Source: Pseudolactococcus insecticola (GTDB lineage: Bacteria; Bacillota; Bacilli; Lactobacillales; Streptococcaceae). Taken from it: a stretch of DNA of 64,000 nucleotides. The stretch covers positions 1-64,000 of the forward strand of contig NZ_BLLH01000005.1 in NCBI RefSeq assembly GCF_011170065.1, in the 5' to 3' direction. Under the pieces are notes generated by a model. The model did no database searches. It saw nothing but the letters and a program-made list of their open reading frames with translations, and was not told the origin of the DNA. The position numbers and the translations under genes are program-made. Positions 18,583-26,706 of this stretch are shown here, piece by piece (the stretch's first letter is position 1; the number at the start of each line of letters is the position of its first letter).

Positions 18583-19275
18583 ATGTCTAAAAAAATTCTG
18601 ATTATTGAAGATGAAAAACAGCTAGCACGCTTCGTATCGCTTGAGCTTGAGCATGAAGGTTATTCAGTTGAAGTTCGTCATGACGGCCGTAGTGGTCTTG
18701 ATGCTGCCATCTCACAAGAGTGGGACATGGTCTTGTTAGACTTGATGTTGCCAGAGCTTGATGGCTTTGAAGTGGCACGTCGCTTGCGCAATGAAAAACA
18801 AACACCTATTACCATCATGACAGCACGTGATAGTACCATGGATAAAGTCGCAGGACTTGACATTGGTGCAGATGACTATATCACAAAACCTTTTGCGATT
18901 GAAGAGTTGCTGGCGCGTCTTCGTGCCAACTTCCGTCGTCAAGATCGCGAATTACAACGCCGCAAGAAAAATGACGGGTCAACATTCCGTGATTTGATCA
19001 TTAACAAGAAAAATCGCCAAGTCCAACGTGGCGAAGAAGTGATTGATCTGACAAAACGTGAGTATGACTTGCTTACAATGCTCATGAAAAATGTCAACGA
19101 CGTGGTGACACGTGAACAACTCGTTCAAAACGTCTGGGGCTACGAAGAAGGTACTGAAACAAACGTTGTCGATGTCTATATTCGCTACCTGCGTAACAAA
19201 CTGGATCAGAAAGGCAAGGATTCTTATATCCAAACTGTCCGTGGTCTTGGTTACATGTTGCGTGAAAACAACTAG
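18583..19275 (+). CDS. covR: OmpR-family response regulator, CovR/CsrR-like (LlrA)
   Basis: This 230-residue regulator has a receiver domain (acidic EDE at 9-11, phospho-acceptor Asp in VLLDLMLPELDG near 53, Lys in ITKPF). It is followed by a winged-helix DNA-binding domain with REYDLLTMLM and TNVVDVYIRYLRNKLD. High similarity in layout to streptococcal CovR and lactococcal LlrA, and the covS-like kinase next to it, support the name. CovR is generally a repressor of surface and stress genes; targets here are unknown. Ribosome binding site: AAGGAG, 7 bases before ATG. Confidence 0.93.
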   Translation: MSKKILIIEDEKQLARFVSLELEHEGYSVEVRHDGRSGLDAAISQEWDMVLLDLMLPELDGFEVARRLRNEKQTPITIMTARDSTMDKVAGLDIGADDYITKPFAIEELLARLRANFRRQDRELQRRKKNDGSTFRDLIINKKNRQVQRGEEVIDLTKREYDLLTMLMKNVNDVVTREQLVQNVWGYEEGTETNVVDVYIRYLRNKLDQKGKDSYIQTVRGLGYMLRENN

Positions 19276-19302
19276 TCTCACATAGAAAAGTAATATCATA
19301 GC

Positions 19303-19335
19303 AACAGCCCTGAAAATATATTTTTTAGGGCTGTT
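19303..19335 (+). terminator. Terminator-like hairpin between covR and covS
   Basis: AACAGCCCT (19303-19311) and AGGGCTGTT (19327-19335) form a nine-base stem, but the T run lies in the loop rather than after the stem. It probably attenuates or marks an mRNA end or processing site, lowering kinase relative to regulator. Confidence 0.6.
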
Positions 19336-19364
19336 CTATCTACATAAAGATACAGGAGATGCTC

Positions 19365-20933
19365 ATGGCTAACCTCAACTCTGATGAGGAAAATCAGAAA
19401 GACGCGAAAAATACGGAAGACGCAGACAACTCAGCGAAAACAGACGGTAAAAGCAAACCCAGAAAACGCAGCATCATGCTCAAATGGTCATTTGCTAATA
19501 TGTTGTTTTGTTTCGTGATTTTTACGACTTTTGCAGCGATTTCTTTTCAGACGTCTGTCTACTTTTTCTTAAAAGAAGAAAAAGATAATCTCGTCATGGT
19601 GGTCAATCAGGTCACTAAAAACCTTGATAATACTGAAGTCCCACTCACGGCAGATAACATCTACAAATACCTCAACTATAAAGAACCAAATGTCCTTGCA
19701 AACGCCTATGATGAAGATGGCAATGACGTGAAGTCTGCTGAAAATATCGGGATTCCAGGTATTTATCGTAGAACTTTCCAGATTTATGACATCAAAGGCA
19801 ACATGATTTTTACGACAAAGACAACGTCCTTGCCCCTATCTGCGACTAAGTCGACGAAGCCCATGGTGATTACGCTTGGTCAGACAACAGGTTATATTGT
19901 AACACGAGAAATCAAATCTGCCAAAACAGGAAAAGTGGTAGGCTATCTTCAGTCGTTTAACGACTTGAAATATTACTATAATGTGCGAAACAAGCTCCTG
20001 TTTTTGCTGATTGGACTTGAAATTATTGCTATGATTTTAGCGAATATCATTGGCTACTTTGTGTCGGATCATTTTTTGAAGCCGCTCGCAAAATTGCACA
20101 GTGCCATGAAAAAAATTGTCAATTCACCGTCTGGTCGCTATGAAGAAGTTGAAATTGACTCTGGTGATGAGATTGAGGAGCTTGCCGACGTCTATAACGC
20201 CATGATGGCGAAAACGCATGATTATATCAGTGGTCAGGAAAGATTCGTCTCTGATGTCAGCCATGAGCTTAGAACGCCACTTGCGGTGCTTGATGGGCAT
20301 ATCAATCTCTTGCGGCGCTGGGGGAAGGACGACCCCGAGCAGCTTGTCGACTCACTTGAGGCGGCTCACTACGAAGTGCAAAAAATGTCAGCCATGATTC
20401 AGGATATGCTCAACATGACCCGGCTCAAGCAAACTGACGACTATAAAAACAAGCAAACACGCGTTGTCGATAGTGTTGAGGACATGGTGGATAATTTCCG
20501 CATGATTCATCAAGATTTTGTGATTGAGTTTGAACGCCACGTGGATTTTGAGGCACATGCACAGATTTATAAAAACCACTACGAGCAGGCGTTGACAGTC
20601 CTTATGGACAATGCTGTCAAATATTCAGGAGATGCAGAAAAATATATCAAAGTCACGCTGACTGAAGACGCAGATAATATTATCACGACTGTTTCTGACC
20701 ATGGCCTTGGGATTAACGCTGACGATCTGAGTCATGTCTTTGAGCGCTTTTTCCGAGCTGATAAGGCAAGGAATCGGGAAATTGGTGGGACTGGTCTTGG
20801 TCTGTCAATCATCTCAAATATCGCAGAACTTTATCACGGACAGGTAGATGTCACGTCGAAAATCGGTAAAGGGTCAGCTTTTGTCATCAGCATCCCTAAA
20901 CCAAACCTAACTGATGAACTAGAAACGTTGTAA
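19365..20933 (+). CDS. covS: Sensor histidine kinase, CovS/CsrS-like (KinA)
   Basis: This protein has an N-terminal charged region, a membrane helix (about 45-70), an extracytoplasmic sensor (about 70-205), a second helix (LLFLLIGLEIIAMILANIIGYFV) and HAMP. Next comes the HisKA box DVSHELRTPLAVLDGHINLL, whose His is the phosphorylation site, and then HATPase motifs NAVKYS, GLGIN and GGTGLGLSI. It should phosphorylate the adjacent CovR-like regulator. I set the start at ATG 19365 since AGGAG at 19354-19358 lies six bases before it; an ATG at 19359 directly abuts the AGGAG and is too close. Confidence 0.92.
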   Translation: MANLNSDEENQKDAKNTEDADNSAKTDGKSKPRKRSIMLKWSFANMLFCFVIFTTFAAISFQTSVYFFLKEEKDNLVMVVNQVTKNLDNTEVPLTADNIYKYLNYKEPNVLANAYDEDGNDVKSAENIGIPGIYRRTFQIYDIKGNMIFTTKTTSLPLSATKSTKPMVITLGQTTGYIVTREIKSAKTGKVVGYLQSFNDLKYYYNVRNKLLFLLIGLEIIAMILANIIGYFVSDHFLKPLAKLHSAMKKIVNSPSGRYEEVEIDSGDEIEELADVYNAMMAKTHDYISGQERFVSDVSHELRTPLAVLDGHINLLRRWGKDDPEQLVDSLEAAHYEVQKMSAMIQDMLNMTRLKQTDDYKNKQTRVVDSVEDMVDNFRMIHQDFVIEFERHVDFEAHAQIYKNHYEQALTVLMDNAVKYSGDAEKYIKVTLTEDADNIITTVSDHGLGINADDLSHVFERFFRADKARNREIGGTGLGLSIISNIAELYHGQVDVTSKIGKGSAFVISIPKPNLTDELETL

Positions 20934-20952
20934 CAGCGGCGTTTCTTTTTTT
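20922..20952 (+). terminator. Terminator of covS
   Basis: GAAACG/CGTTTC stem with a 12-base loop, followed by a T run; it overlaps the last codons. Confidence 0.65.
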
Positions 20953-20989
20953 ATACCAAAATATAATTGAATTTTTTGAATATTTGCTA

Positions 20990-21018
20990 TTTACAAGTCA
21001 GTTAATCTATGTTAGAAT
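20990..21018 (+). promoter_or_regulatory. Promoter of amtB-glnB
   Basis: TTTACA (20990-20995), 17 bases, then TAGAAT (21013-21018) preceded by TGT. The first GlnR box covers the -10. Confidence 0.75.
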
Positions 21019-21026
21019 ATGTAACA
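21010..21026 (+). promoter_or_regulatory. GlnR box 1 (TGTTAGAATATGTAACA)
   Basis: Matches the GlnR/TnrA consensus TGTNA-N7-TNACA exactly and overlaps the -10 box, so binding should repress. Confidence 0.85.
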
Positions 21027-21034
21027 TAGAATGA

Positions 21035-21051
21035 TGTTAGAATTTCTAACA
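21035..21051 (+). promoter_or_regulatory. GlnR box 2 (TGTTAGAATTTCTAACA)
   Basis: A perfect 17-base palindrome fitting TGTNA-N7-TNACA, 25 bases after box 1. Tandem boxes suggest cooperative GlnR repression in nitrogen-rich conditions. Confidence 0.88.
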
Positions 21052-21096
21052 CAAATACACGAGCGATTGCTCAGATAAACAAATAGGAGATTTTTT

Positions 21097-22335
21097 ATGA
21101 ACGCAGGAAGTATCGCATTTATTCTCATCTGTGCGGCTCTGGTTTGGCTTATGACCCCAGCGCTTGCCTTTTTCTACGGTGGTTTGGAACGCCGGAAAAA
21201 CGTTTTGAATACGATGATGATGGTTTTGGTGCCACTAGGCTTGGCCTCTCTACTTTGGGTGGCAATTGGTTATACACTCTCGTTTTCAGGCGATGGAACC
21301 TTTATCGGTGATTTTCATCATATGTTTTTTGATGGTGTAAGCATGTCGAAAAATACCTTACATGGACTTGAGATTCCTGATGGCCTGTTTGGTGGTTTCC
21401 AGATGATGTTTTCTATCATCACGGTAGCGCTTTTGACAGGTTCAGTTGTCGGTCGTATGCGCTTTACGCCTCTTGTCATCTTCATGGCCGTGTGGTTAAT
21501 CTTGGTCTACTATCCACTTGCACATATGGTTTGGGGCGGTGGTTTCTTAGCGCAAATCCACTCTATCGACTTTGCTGGTGGTAATGTCGTCCATATCTCA
21601 TCAGGTATTAGTGCGCTCGTGTTAGCTATTATGCTCGGACGTCGTCGAGACTATGCCCGTCTTGAGTATCGTCCGCATAACATCCCGTTTGTTGTCCTGG
21701 GTGCTGGTCTTTTGTGGTTTGGCTGGTTTGGTTTCAATGCTGGCTCAGCTCTTGGTGCCAACGGTCTTGCTGTTCATGCCTTGATGACGACAAATACAGC
21801 AGCAGCAGCAGCGATGTTGTCATGGATGTTGGTAGAAAAAATCACGATTGGTAAGCCAACGGTTGTTGGCGCATCTACTGGTCTCGTTGTGGGTCTAGTT
21901 GCCATCACGCCAGGTGCAGGATTTGTCTCGCTTGGGTCATCTATTTTGATTGGTGCTTTGGTTTCGCCGATTTCTTATTACTTTATCTCAGTTGTCAAAC
22001 ACAAACTCGGTTATGATGATGCGCTGGATGCATTTGGGGCACATGGTATTGGCGGTATCTTTGGCGGTATCATGACAGGACTTTTCACAACACCAGCACT
22101 TGCGCTTGAAAAAGGGTATTCTGGTCTGGTTTATGGTTCAGGAAAACTTTTCCTAGCACAGATAGAAGCGATTCTCTTTACAATCGTATTTAGTGCTGTG
22201 GTGACGTTTGTGATTATTAAAATCATCTCATTATTCACTGAAATTCGCGTTAGTGACCGTGCGGAAGCTGTCGGACTGGATGATAGCGAACACGATGAAA
22301 CAGCCTACCCAACATTTATGGGGCTCGATAGCTAA
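21097..22335 (+). CDS. amtB: Ammonium transporter AmtB
   Basis: This 412-residue membrane protein has about 11 membrane spans and the Amt signatures WLMTPALAFFYGGLERRKNVLNT, HISSGISALVLA (first pore His region), GWFGFNAGSAL and DAFGAHGIGGIFGGIMTG (second pore His). It conducts ammonium/ammonia across the membrane. It is co-transcribed with glnB, whose PII product normally plugs Amt channels. Two GlnR boxes at the promoter place it under nitrogen control. Confidence 0.97.
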   Translation: MNAGSIAFILICAALVWLMTPALAFFYGGLERRKNVLNTMMMVLVPLGLASLLWVAIGYTLSFSGDGTFIGDFHHMFFDGVSMSKNTLHGLEIPDGLFGGFQMMFSIITVALLTGSVVGRMRFTPLVIFMAVWLILVYYPLAHMVWGGGFLAQIHSIDFAGGNVVHISSGISALVLAIMLGRRRDYARLEYRPHNIPFVVLGAGLLWFGWFGFNAGSALGANGLAVHALMTTNTAAAAAMLSWMLVEKITIGKPTVVGASTGLVVGLVAITPGAGFVSLGSSILIGALVSPISYYFISVVKHKLGYDDALDAFGAHGIGGIFGGIMTGLFTTPALALEKGYSGLVYGSGKLFLAQIEAILFTIVFSAVVTFVIIKIISLFTEIRVSDRAEAVGLDDSEHDETAYPTFMGLDS

Positions 22336-22365
22336 TAGTTAGAATTGATAAGAAGGAGGATGACG

Positions 22366-22707
22366 ATGAAAAAAGTAGAAGCGATTATTCGCACAGATAA
22401 GTTAGAAGATTTGAAAGATGCCTTGGTCAAAAATGACTTGGCAAAAGGCATGACCGTGTCGCAAGTTTTGGGTTATGGTAATCAAAAAGGGTTTGCTGAG
22501 TATGTTCGGGGGCAAAAGCTGAACACGACTTTGCTTGCTAAGATTAAAATCGAGATTGTCACAGTAGAAGAACGCGTTTCAAAACTGGTTGAGATTATCC
22601 GCGAAACGGCGCAGACTGGTGAAGTGGGAGACGGCAAGATTTTTATCTTGCCGGTTGAGAATGTCATTCGGATTCGCACAGGCGAAGAAGATAGCGACGC
22701 AATTTAA
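22366..22707 (+). CDS. glnB: Nitrogen regulatory protein PII
   Basis: This 113-residue PII protein begins MKKVEAIIRTDKLEDLKDAL and ends with the conserved GEVGDGKIFILPVENVIRIRTGE. The start at ATG 22366 follows GGAGG at 22355-22359; the upstream in-frame start at 22345 is not needed. In the T loop (GYGNQKGFAEYVRGQKL) the position equivalent to uridylylated Tyr51 of the E. coli protein is Leu, and Tyr46 is Val. It is therefore probably not uridylylated, and regulates AmtB and perhaps GlnR through nucleotide and 2-oxoglutarate binding. Confidence 0.94.
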   Translation: MKKVEAIIRTDKLEDLKDALVKNDLAKGMTVSQVLGYGNQKGFAEYVRGQKLNTTLLAKIKIEIVTVEERVSKLVEIIRETAQTGEVGDGKIFILPVENVIRIRTGEEDSDAI

Positions 22708-22723
22708 AAAAATGCTCACAGAT

Positions 22724-22762
22724 GAAAAAGTGTTTGATTTTTAAAAATCAAATACTTTTTTC
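22724..22762 (+). terminator. Terminator of amtB-glnB
   Basis: AAAAAGTGTTTGATTT pairs with AAATCAAATACTTTTT with one mismatch, followed by T. Confidence 0.8.
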
Positions 22763-22861
22763 TTTTGCCTAAACTAAACTGATTCTTGAAAAATCTGCCT
22801 AAAAACGGTAGAATTAGAAGATATAGATAGAGCGTGAAAAAGATAAGTTAGAGGTAGCTTT

Positions 22862-24220
22862 GTGAAGACGTATAAAGAGTTTGAAAACAAAAAAGTACTG
22901 GTCCTTGGCCTTGCCAAATCAGGAGAGTCTGCTGCGCGCGTGCTCAATCAGCTAGGTGCGATCGTCACGGTAAACGACGGTAAGCCATTTGATGAAAATC
23001 CTGCAGCCCAAGATCTGCTGACAGAAGGCATTAAAGTCATCACAGGTAGTCATCCGCTTGAGTTGCTGGACGAAGATTTTGCACTCATGGTCAAAAATCC
23101 AGGGATCCCATATGAAAATCCAATGGTGGCGCGTGCGATTGCTCGAAAAATTCCCGTTATTACTGAGGTTGAACTGGCTTATTTGATTTCTGAATCGCCG
23201 ATTGTTGGGATTACAGGGACAAATGGCAAGACAACGACGACGACGCTGATTGCTGATATTTTTAATGCGGCTCATAAAACAGCTAAATTATCAGGGAATA
23301 TCGGTTTTCCTGCGTCAGATGTTGCATCAAAGTCAACTGCTGATGAAACATTGATCATGGAGCTGTCAAGTTTCCAACTCATGGGCATTCAGGCTTTTCA
23401 TCCGACAATCGCTGTGATTACAAATTTATTTTCAGCGCACTTGGACTACCACGGTTCTCAGGAAAACTATGAGGCTGCCAAATGGCGAATTCAAGAAAAC
23501 ATGACGGCTGATGACTTTTTGGTGTTGAATTTTAACCAGGAAAAACTGCGTCAGAAGGCGGACCAAACGCAAGCCACAGTGATCGGTTTTTCAACGACAG
23601 AAAAAATAGCAAATGGCGCCTATGTTTCTGACGGTCAGATTTATTTTGCTGATGAAAAAATCATGGCAGTGGCGGATTTGTCGCTGCCTGGCGATCACAA
23701 TGTTGAAAATGCCTTGGCTGCGATTTGTGTTGCCAAACTCTCTGACATCTCAAATCAAGCAATTATAAGCGTTCTGACGACATTTTCAGGGGTTAAACAT
23801 CGCCTGCAATATCTGGGTGAAAAGTCTAGCATCAAGTTTTATAACGATAGCAAGGCAACAAATATCCTTGCCACGCAAAAAGCCTTATCAGGCTTTGATA
23901 ACACGCATCTATGGCTGCTTGCGGGAGGTCTGGATCGTGGCAATGGCTTTGATGAGCTTGCGCCTGACGTTGAAGGACTTAAAGGGATGATTGTTTTTGG
24001 TGAAACGGCACCTAAGCTAAAAGACTTGGCTGAAAAACTTGGCATTTCAGTATTTGCAAGTAAGGATGTTGCCACAGCAGCTGCACTTGCATTTGAGAAG
24101 GCGGACGCTAGTGATGTGGTGCTTTTGAGCCCTGCCAATGCGAGCTGGGATCAGTACAAGACCTTTGAGCAACGCGGCGATTTATTTATCGCAGCTTTTG
24201 AAAATTTGAAAGAAAACTAA
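22862..24220 (+). CDS. murD: UDP-N-acetylmuramoylalanine--D-glutamate ligase
   Basis: This 452-residue Mur ligase has an N-terminal UDP-binding Rossmann domain ([17 protein letters not shown]), the ATP loop [14 protein letters not shown], a central domain with [10 protein letters not shown] and the C-terminal domain with YNDSKATN and [12 protein letters not shown]. It adds D-glutamate to UDP-MurNAc-L-Ala in peptidoglycan synthesis. The start is GTG 22862, behind AGAGG. murG follows after one base, so murD-murG-divIB form the usual wall/division operon. Confidence 0.97.
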   Translation: MKTYKEFENKKVLVLGLAKSGESAARVLNQLGAIVTVNDGKPFDENPAAQDLLTEGIKVITGSHPLELLDEDFALMVKNPGIPYENPMVARAIARKIPVITEVELAYLISESPIVGITGTNGKTTTTTLIADIFNAAHKTAKLSGNIGFPASDVASKSTADETLIMELSSFQLMGIQAFHPTIAVITNLFSAHLDYHGSQENYEAAKWRIQENMTADDFLVLNFNQEKLRQKADQTQATVIGFSTTEKIANGAYVSDGQIYFADEKIMAVADLSLPGDHNVENALAAICVAKLSDISNQAIISVLTTFSGVKHRLQYLGEKSSIKFYNDSKATNILATQKALSGFDNTHLWLLAGGLDRGNGFDELAPDVEGLKGMIVFGETAPKLKDLAEKLGISVFASKDVATAAALAFEKADASDVVLLSPANASWDQYKTFEQRGDLFIAAFENLKEN

Positions 24221-24221
24221 C

Positions 24222-25352
24222 ATGAAAATCATCGTAACTGGTGGCGGGACGGGCGGTCACATCTATCCTGCGCTAAGTTTTATCCACTATCTTAGAACAG
24301 TTGAGCCAGATGTTGAGGTGCTCTACATTGGCACTGAAAAGGGCTTGGAGGCGAAAATCGTTCCGGATAATGGCATTCGCCTAGAGACGGTTGATGTGCA
24401 AGGCTTCAAGCGTTCTTTGTCGCCTGACAATGTCAAAACGGTCTACAAGTTTCTGAAGTCCGTAAAAGACGCGAAAAAAATCATCAAGTCATTTGCGCCT
24501 GACGTTGTGATTGGTACGGGTGGTTATGTGGCAGGGCCTGTGGTCTATGCGGCTGCCGGATTGAAAATCCCTACAATCATCCACGAGCAAAACTCGATAC
24601 CTGGTGTGACAAACAAGTTTCTCAGCCGTTATGTGACGCGCGTGGCGTTAGCATTTCAGGAGGCTGGGGCGTTCTTTCCTAGCGCAAAAACGGTCTTTAC
24701 AGGTAATCCGCGAGCGCAGGAAGTGGCAGACCTTGTTGAAACGGGTAATGTTTTGAGTCAATATGACTTAGTGGCAAACAAAAAAACGGTTGTCATCTTT
24801 GGTGGAAGTCGCGGTGCACTAAAAATCAATACAGCTGTTGTTGAAGCGCTGCCAGAGCTGGCAAAAAAAACGTATCAAATTCTCTATGCATCGGGTGAGA
24901 TTTATTTCAACGACGATGAATTTTCAGAGACATTTGCCAAGTACAATCAAGCAGATAACATCAAAATCGTGCCTTATATCAAAAATATGGTTGAAGTTTT
25001 AAACGATGCGGACTTGATTTTGTCACGGGCTGGCGCAACGACTTTAGCAGAAATTACGGCGCTTGGTTTGCCATCAATTTTGGTGCCAAGCCCCTATGTG
25101 ACGGCGGATCATCAAACAAAAAATGCAGAAGCACTGCAAAAAGCGGGAGCCTCGCTCATGATCAAAAATGATCAGCTGACAGGCAACGCCATCATATCAG
25201 CCATCGACAGCCTGCTCTTAGATGACAAAAAATATCGTGAAATGGCTGATAACGCCCTGCGCGAAGGGACACCAGATGCAAGTGTCAGACTTTACAAAGT
25301 TGTAAAAGAGATTACTGTAAAGACACCATCAAAAGGGGACGCAAATGGCTGA
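24222..25352 (+). CDS. murG: UDP-N-acetylglucosamine--lipid pyrophosphoryl-undecaprenol MurNAc-pentapeptide transferase
   Basis: This 376-residue GT28 glycosyltransferase has the N-terminal GGGTGGHIYPALSF loop, GTGGYVAGP, HEQNSIPGVTNK and FGGSRGA, and the C-terminal donor-site motif SRAGATTLAEITALGLPSILVPSP. It converts lipid I to lipid II on the inner face of the membrane. It overlaps divIB by eight bases. Confidence 0.97.
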   Translation: MKIIVTGGGTGGHIYPALSFIHYLRTVEPDVEVLYIGTEKGLEAKIVPDNGIRLETVDVQGFKRSLSPDNVKTVYKFLKSVKDAKKIIKSFAPDVVIGTGGYVAGPVVYAAAGLKIPTIIHEQNSIPGVTNKFLSRYVTRVALAFQEAGAFFPSAKTVFTGNPRAQEVADLVETGNVLSQYDLVANKKTVVIFGGSRGALKINTAVVEALPELAKKTYQILYASGEIYFNDDEFSETFAKYNQADNIKIVPYIKNMVEVLNDADLILSRAGATTLAEITALGLPSILVPSPYVTADHQTKNAEALQKAGASLMIKNDQLTGNAIISAIDSLLLDDKKYREMADNALREGTPDASVRLYKVVKEITVKTPSKGDANG

Positions 25353-26508
25353 TAAGGAAAATCCGTCAGAAGAGCTGACGCCTTGGCAGAAACAGCACGC
25401 TGCTTTTGAGAAGAAAAAAGCAGCGGAGTCTGCTAAAAAACAGCGAGAAAGTAGGCAGAAGAAGCCAGAAAAGACGGCCTCTGTCATCGAAAAATACGAT
25501 GCTGAACCCATCAAAACGCCTGAGGTAGCGCAGAAAAGTAAACCTTTTTTTGAGCGATTTAAGGTTGGTAGCTCATCAGACAAGACAGCAGCTGAACGCA
25601 ATGCCGTTTCTGATGTATTTGGCAAGATCTGGCCATTTCTGACGGTTGCGGGCCTTATTTTTCTGGGAAGTCTTTATGAGGCTTCGTCTTTGAGTAAAAT
25701 CGGTAGTTTTACGGCGGAGGGAAATGCTCATGAGACGTCTAAACAGGTTGCGAATGCCACAGGTATCAAAACAAATGACACGGTCTGGTCAATCGTAAAA
25801 AAAGAGCCCCAAATCTCGGCTCAGATCGTCAAAGCCTTTCCTCGCATCAAAACAGCGACGATTGCCCTTGGTCTGCCTAACCATTTTACTGCAAAAATAA
25901 CGGAGTATAGCAACAGCGCCTATCTCAAGGTGGGTAGCAACTATCAAATCGTCCTATCAAACGGACGGGTACTTTCTGATGAAAAGGTGGATGCGGCGAA
26001 ACTAGCAGCCTTGCCCGTCTTAAACGACTTTTCAGCAAAAGAAGTCGCGACTTTTGTACGGGCTTACGAGTCACTGAAACCCGCTATCAAGTCTGAAATC
26101 GTGAGTGCTAGCAAGTCGCCGACAGATGTGACCAAAGATTTCATCTCAATCGAGATGAAAGATGGCAATCAGGTGCGCGTGCCGCTCAGCCAGATGTCTG
26201 AAAAAATGCCCTACTATACCAGCGTGGCAAAAAGTTTAAGTGAGCCTAGCGTGGTCGATATGGAAGCGGGTATCTATGCCAAATCAAAAGCCGCTTATCA
26301 GAAAGACTTAGATGATGAGGCCGAAAAAGAGTCAGAGTCGAAATCCGCTGCAGCCTCATCAAAAGAAGCAGCAAAAGCTAAAAAAGACGGTGAGTCATCA
26401 GATGACAGCACTGATACAACGACAGAACAGTCAGATGATGCGGCAACGACGACAACTAGCGATGGCGCAGACACAGCAGATACAACGGCTACACCCGAAG
26501 GACAATAA
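25345..26508 (+). CDS. divIB: Cell division protein DivIB/FtsQ
   Basis: This 387-residue protein has a charged cytoplasmic N-terminus of about 95 residues, one membrane helix (IWPFLTVAGLIFLGSLY), then a POTRA domain (SLSKIGSFTAEGNAHETSKQV...) and the DivIB beta domain. It ends in a long Ser/Thr/Asp/Ala-rich low-complexity tail (about 325-387) typical of streptococcal and lactococcal members. DivIB joins FtsL and DivIC at the septum and regulates septal peptidoglycan synthesis. The ATG overlaps the end of murG. A terminator follows, so ftsA/ftsZ are not in this unit. Confidence 0.93.
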   Translation: MADKENPSEELTPWQKQHAAFEKKKAAESAKKQRESRQKKPEKTASVIEKYDAEPIKTPEVAQKSKPFFERFKVGSSSDKTAAERNAVSDVFGKIWPFLTVAGLIFLGSLYEASSLSKIGSFTAEGNAHETSKQVANATGIKTNDTVWSIVKKEPQISAQIVKAFPRIKTATIALGLPNHFTAKITEYSNSAYLKVGSNYQIVLSNGRVLSDEKVDAAKLAALPVLNDFSAKEVATFVRAYESLKPAIKSEIVSASKSPTDVTKDFISIEMKDGNQVRVPLSQMSEKMPYYTSVAKSLSEPSVVDMEAGIYAKSKAAYQKDLDDEAEKESESKSAAASSKEAAKAKKDGESSDDSTDTTTEQSDDAATTTTSDGADTADTTATPEGQ

Positions 26509-26522
26509 CAAACTATTGACAG

Positions 26523-26550
26523 AAAAAGCAGGCAGGAACCTGTTTTTTTT
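26523..26550 (+). terminator. Terminator of murD-murG-divIB
   Basis: CAGG-CAGGAA-CCTG with an A tract before and an eight-T run after. Confidence 0.75.
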
Positions 26551-26613
26551 CTGTGATTAAAAAATGTTAAAGACAAGATTAAAAAAAACAATGGGGAAAC
26601 GATGTGAGAACTC

Positions 26614-26642
26614 TTGACATTTAAGTTTAATTTAAGTAAACT
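26614..26642 (+). promoter_or_regulatory. oppA promoter with overlapping palindrome
   Basis: TTGACA (26614-26619), 17 bases, TAAACT (26637-26642). AGTTTA (26624-26629) and TAAACT form an inverted repeat spaced by seven bases across the spacer and -10, a possible operator. Confidence 0.75.
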
Positions 26643-26706
26643 AGTGAAGTAAACAAATTTTTAACAAGTCGACCAAAATAAATTTCTTTCGAATAGGAGA
26701 AAATAT

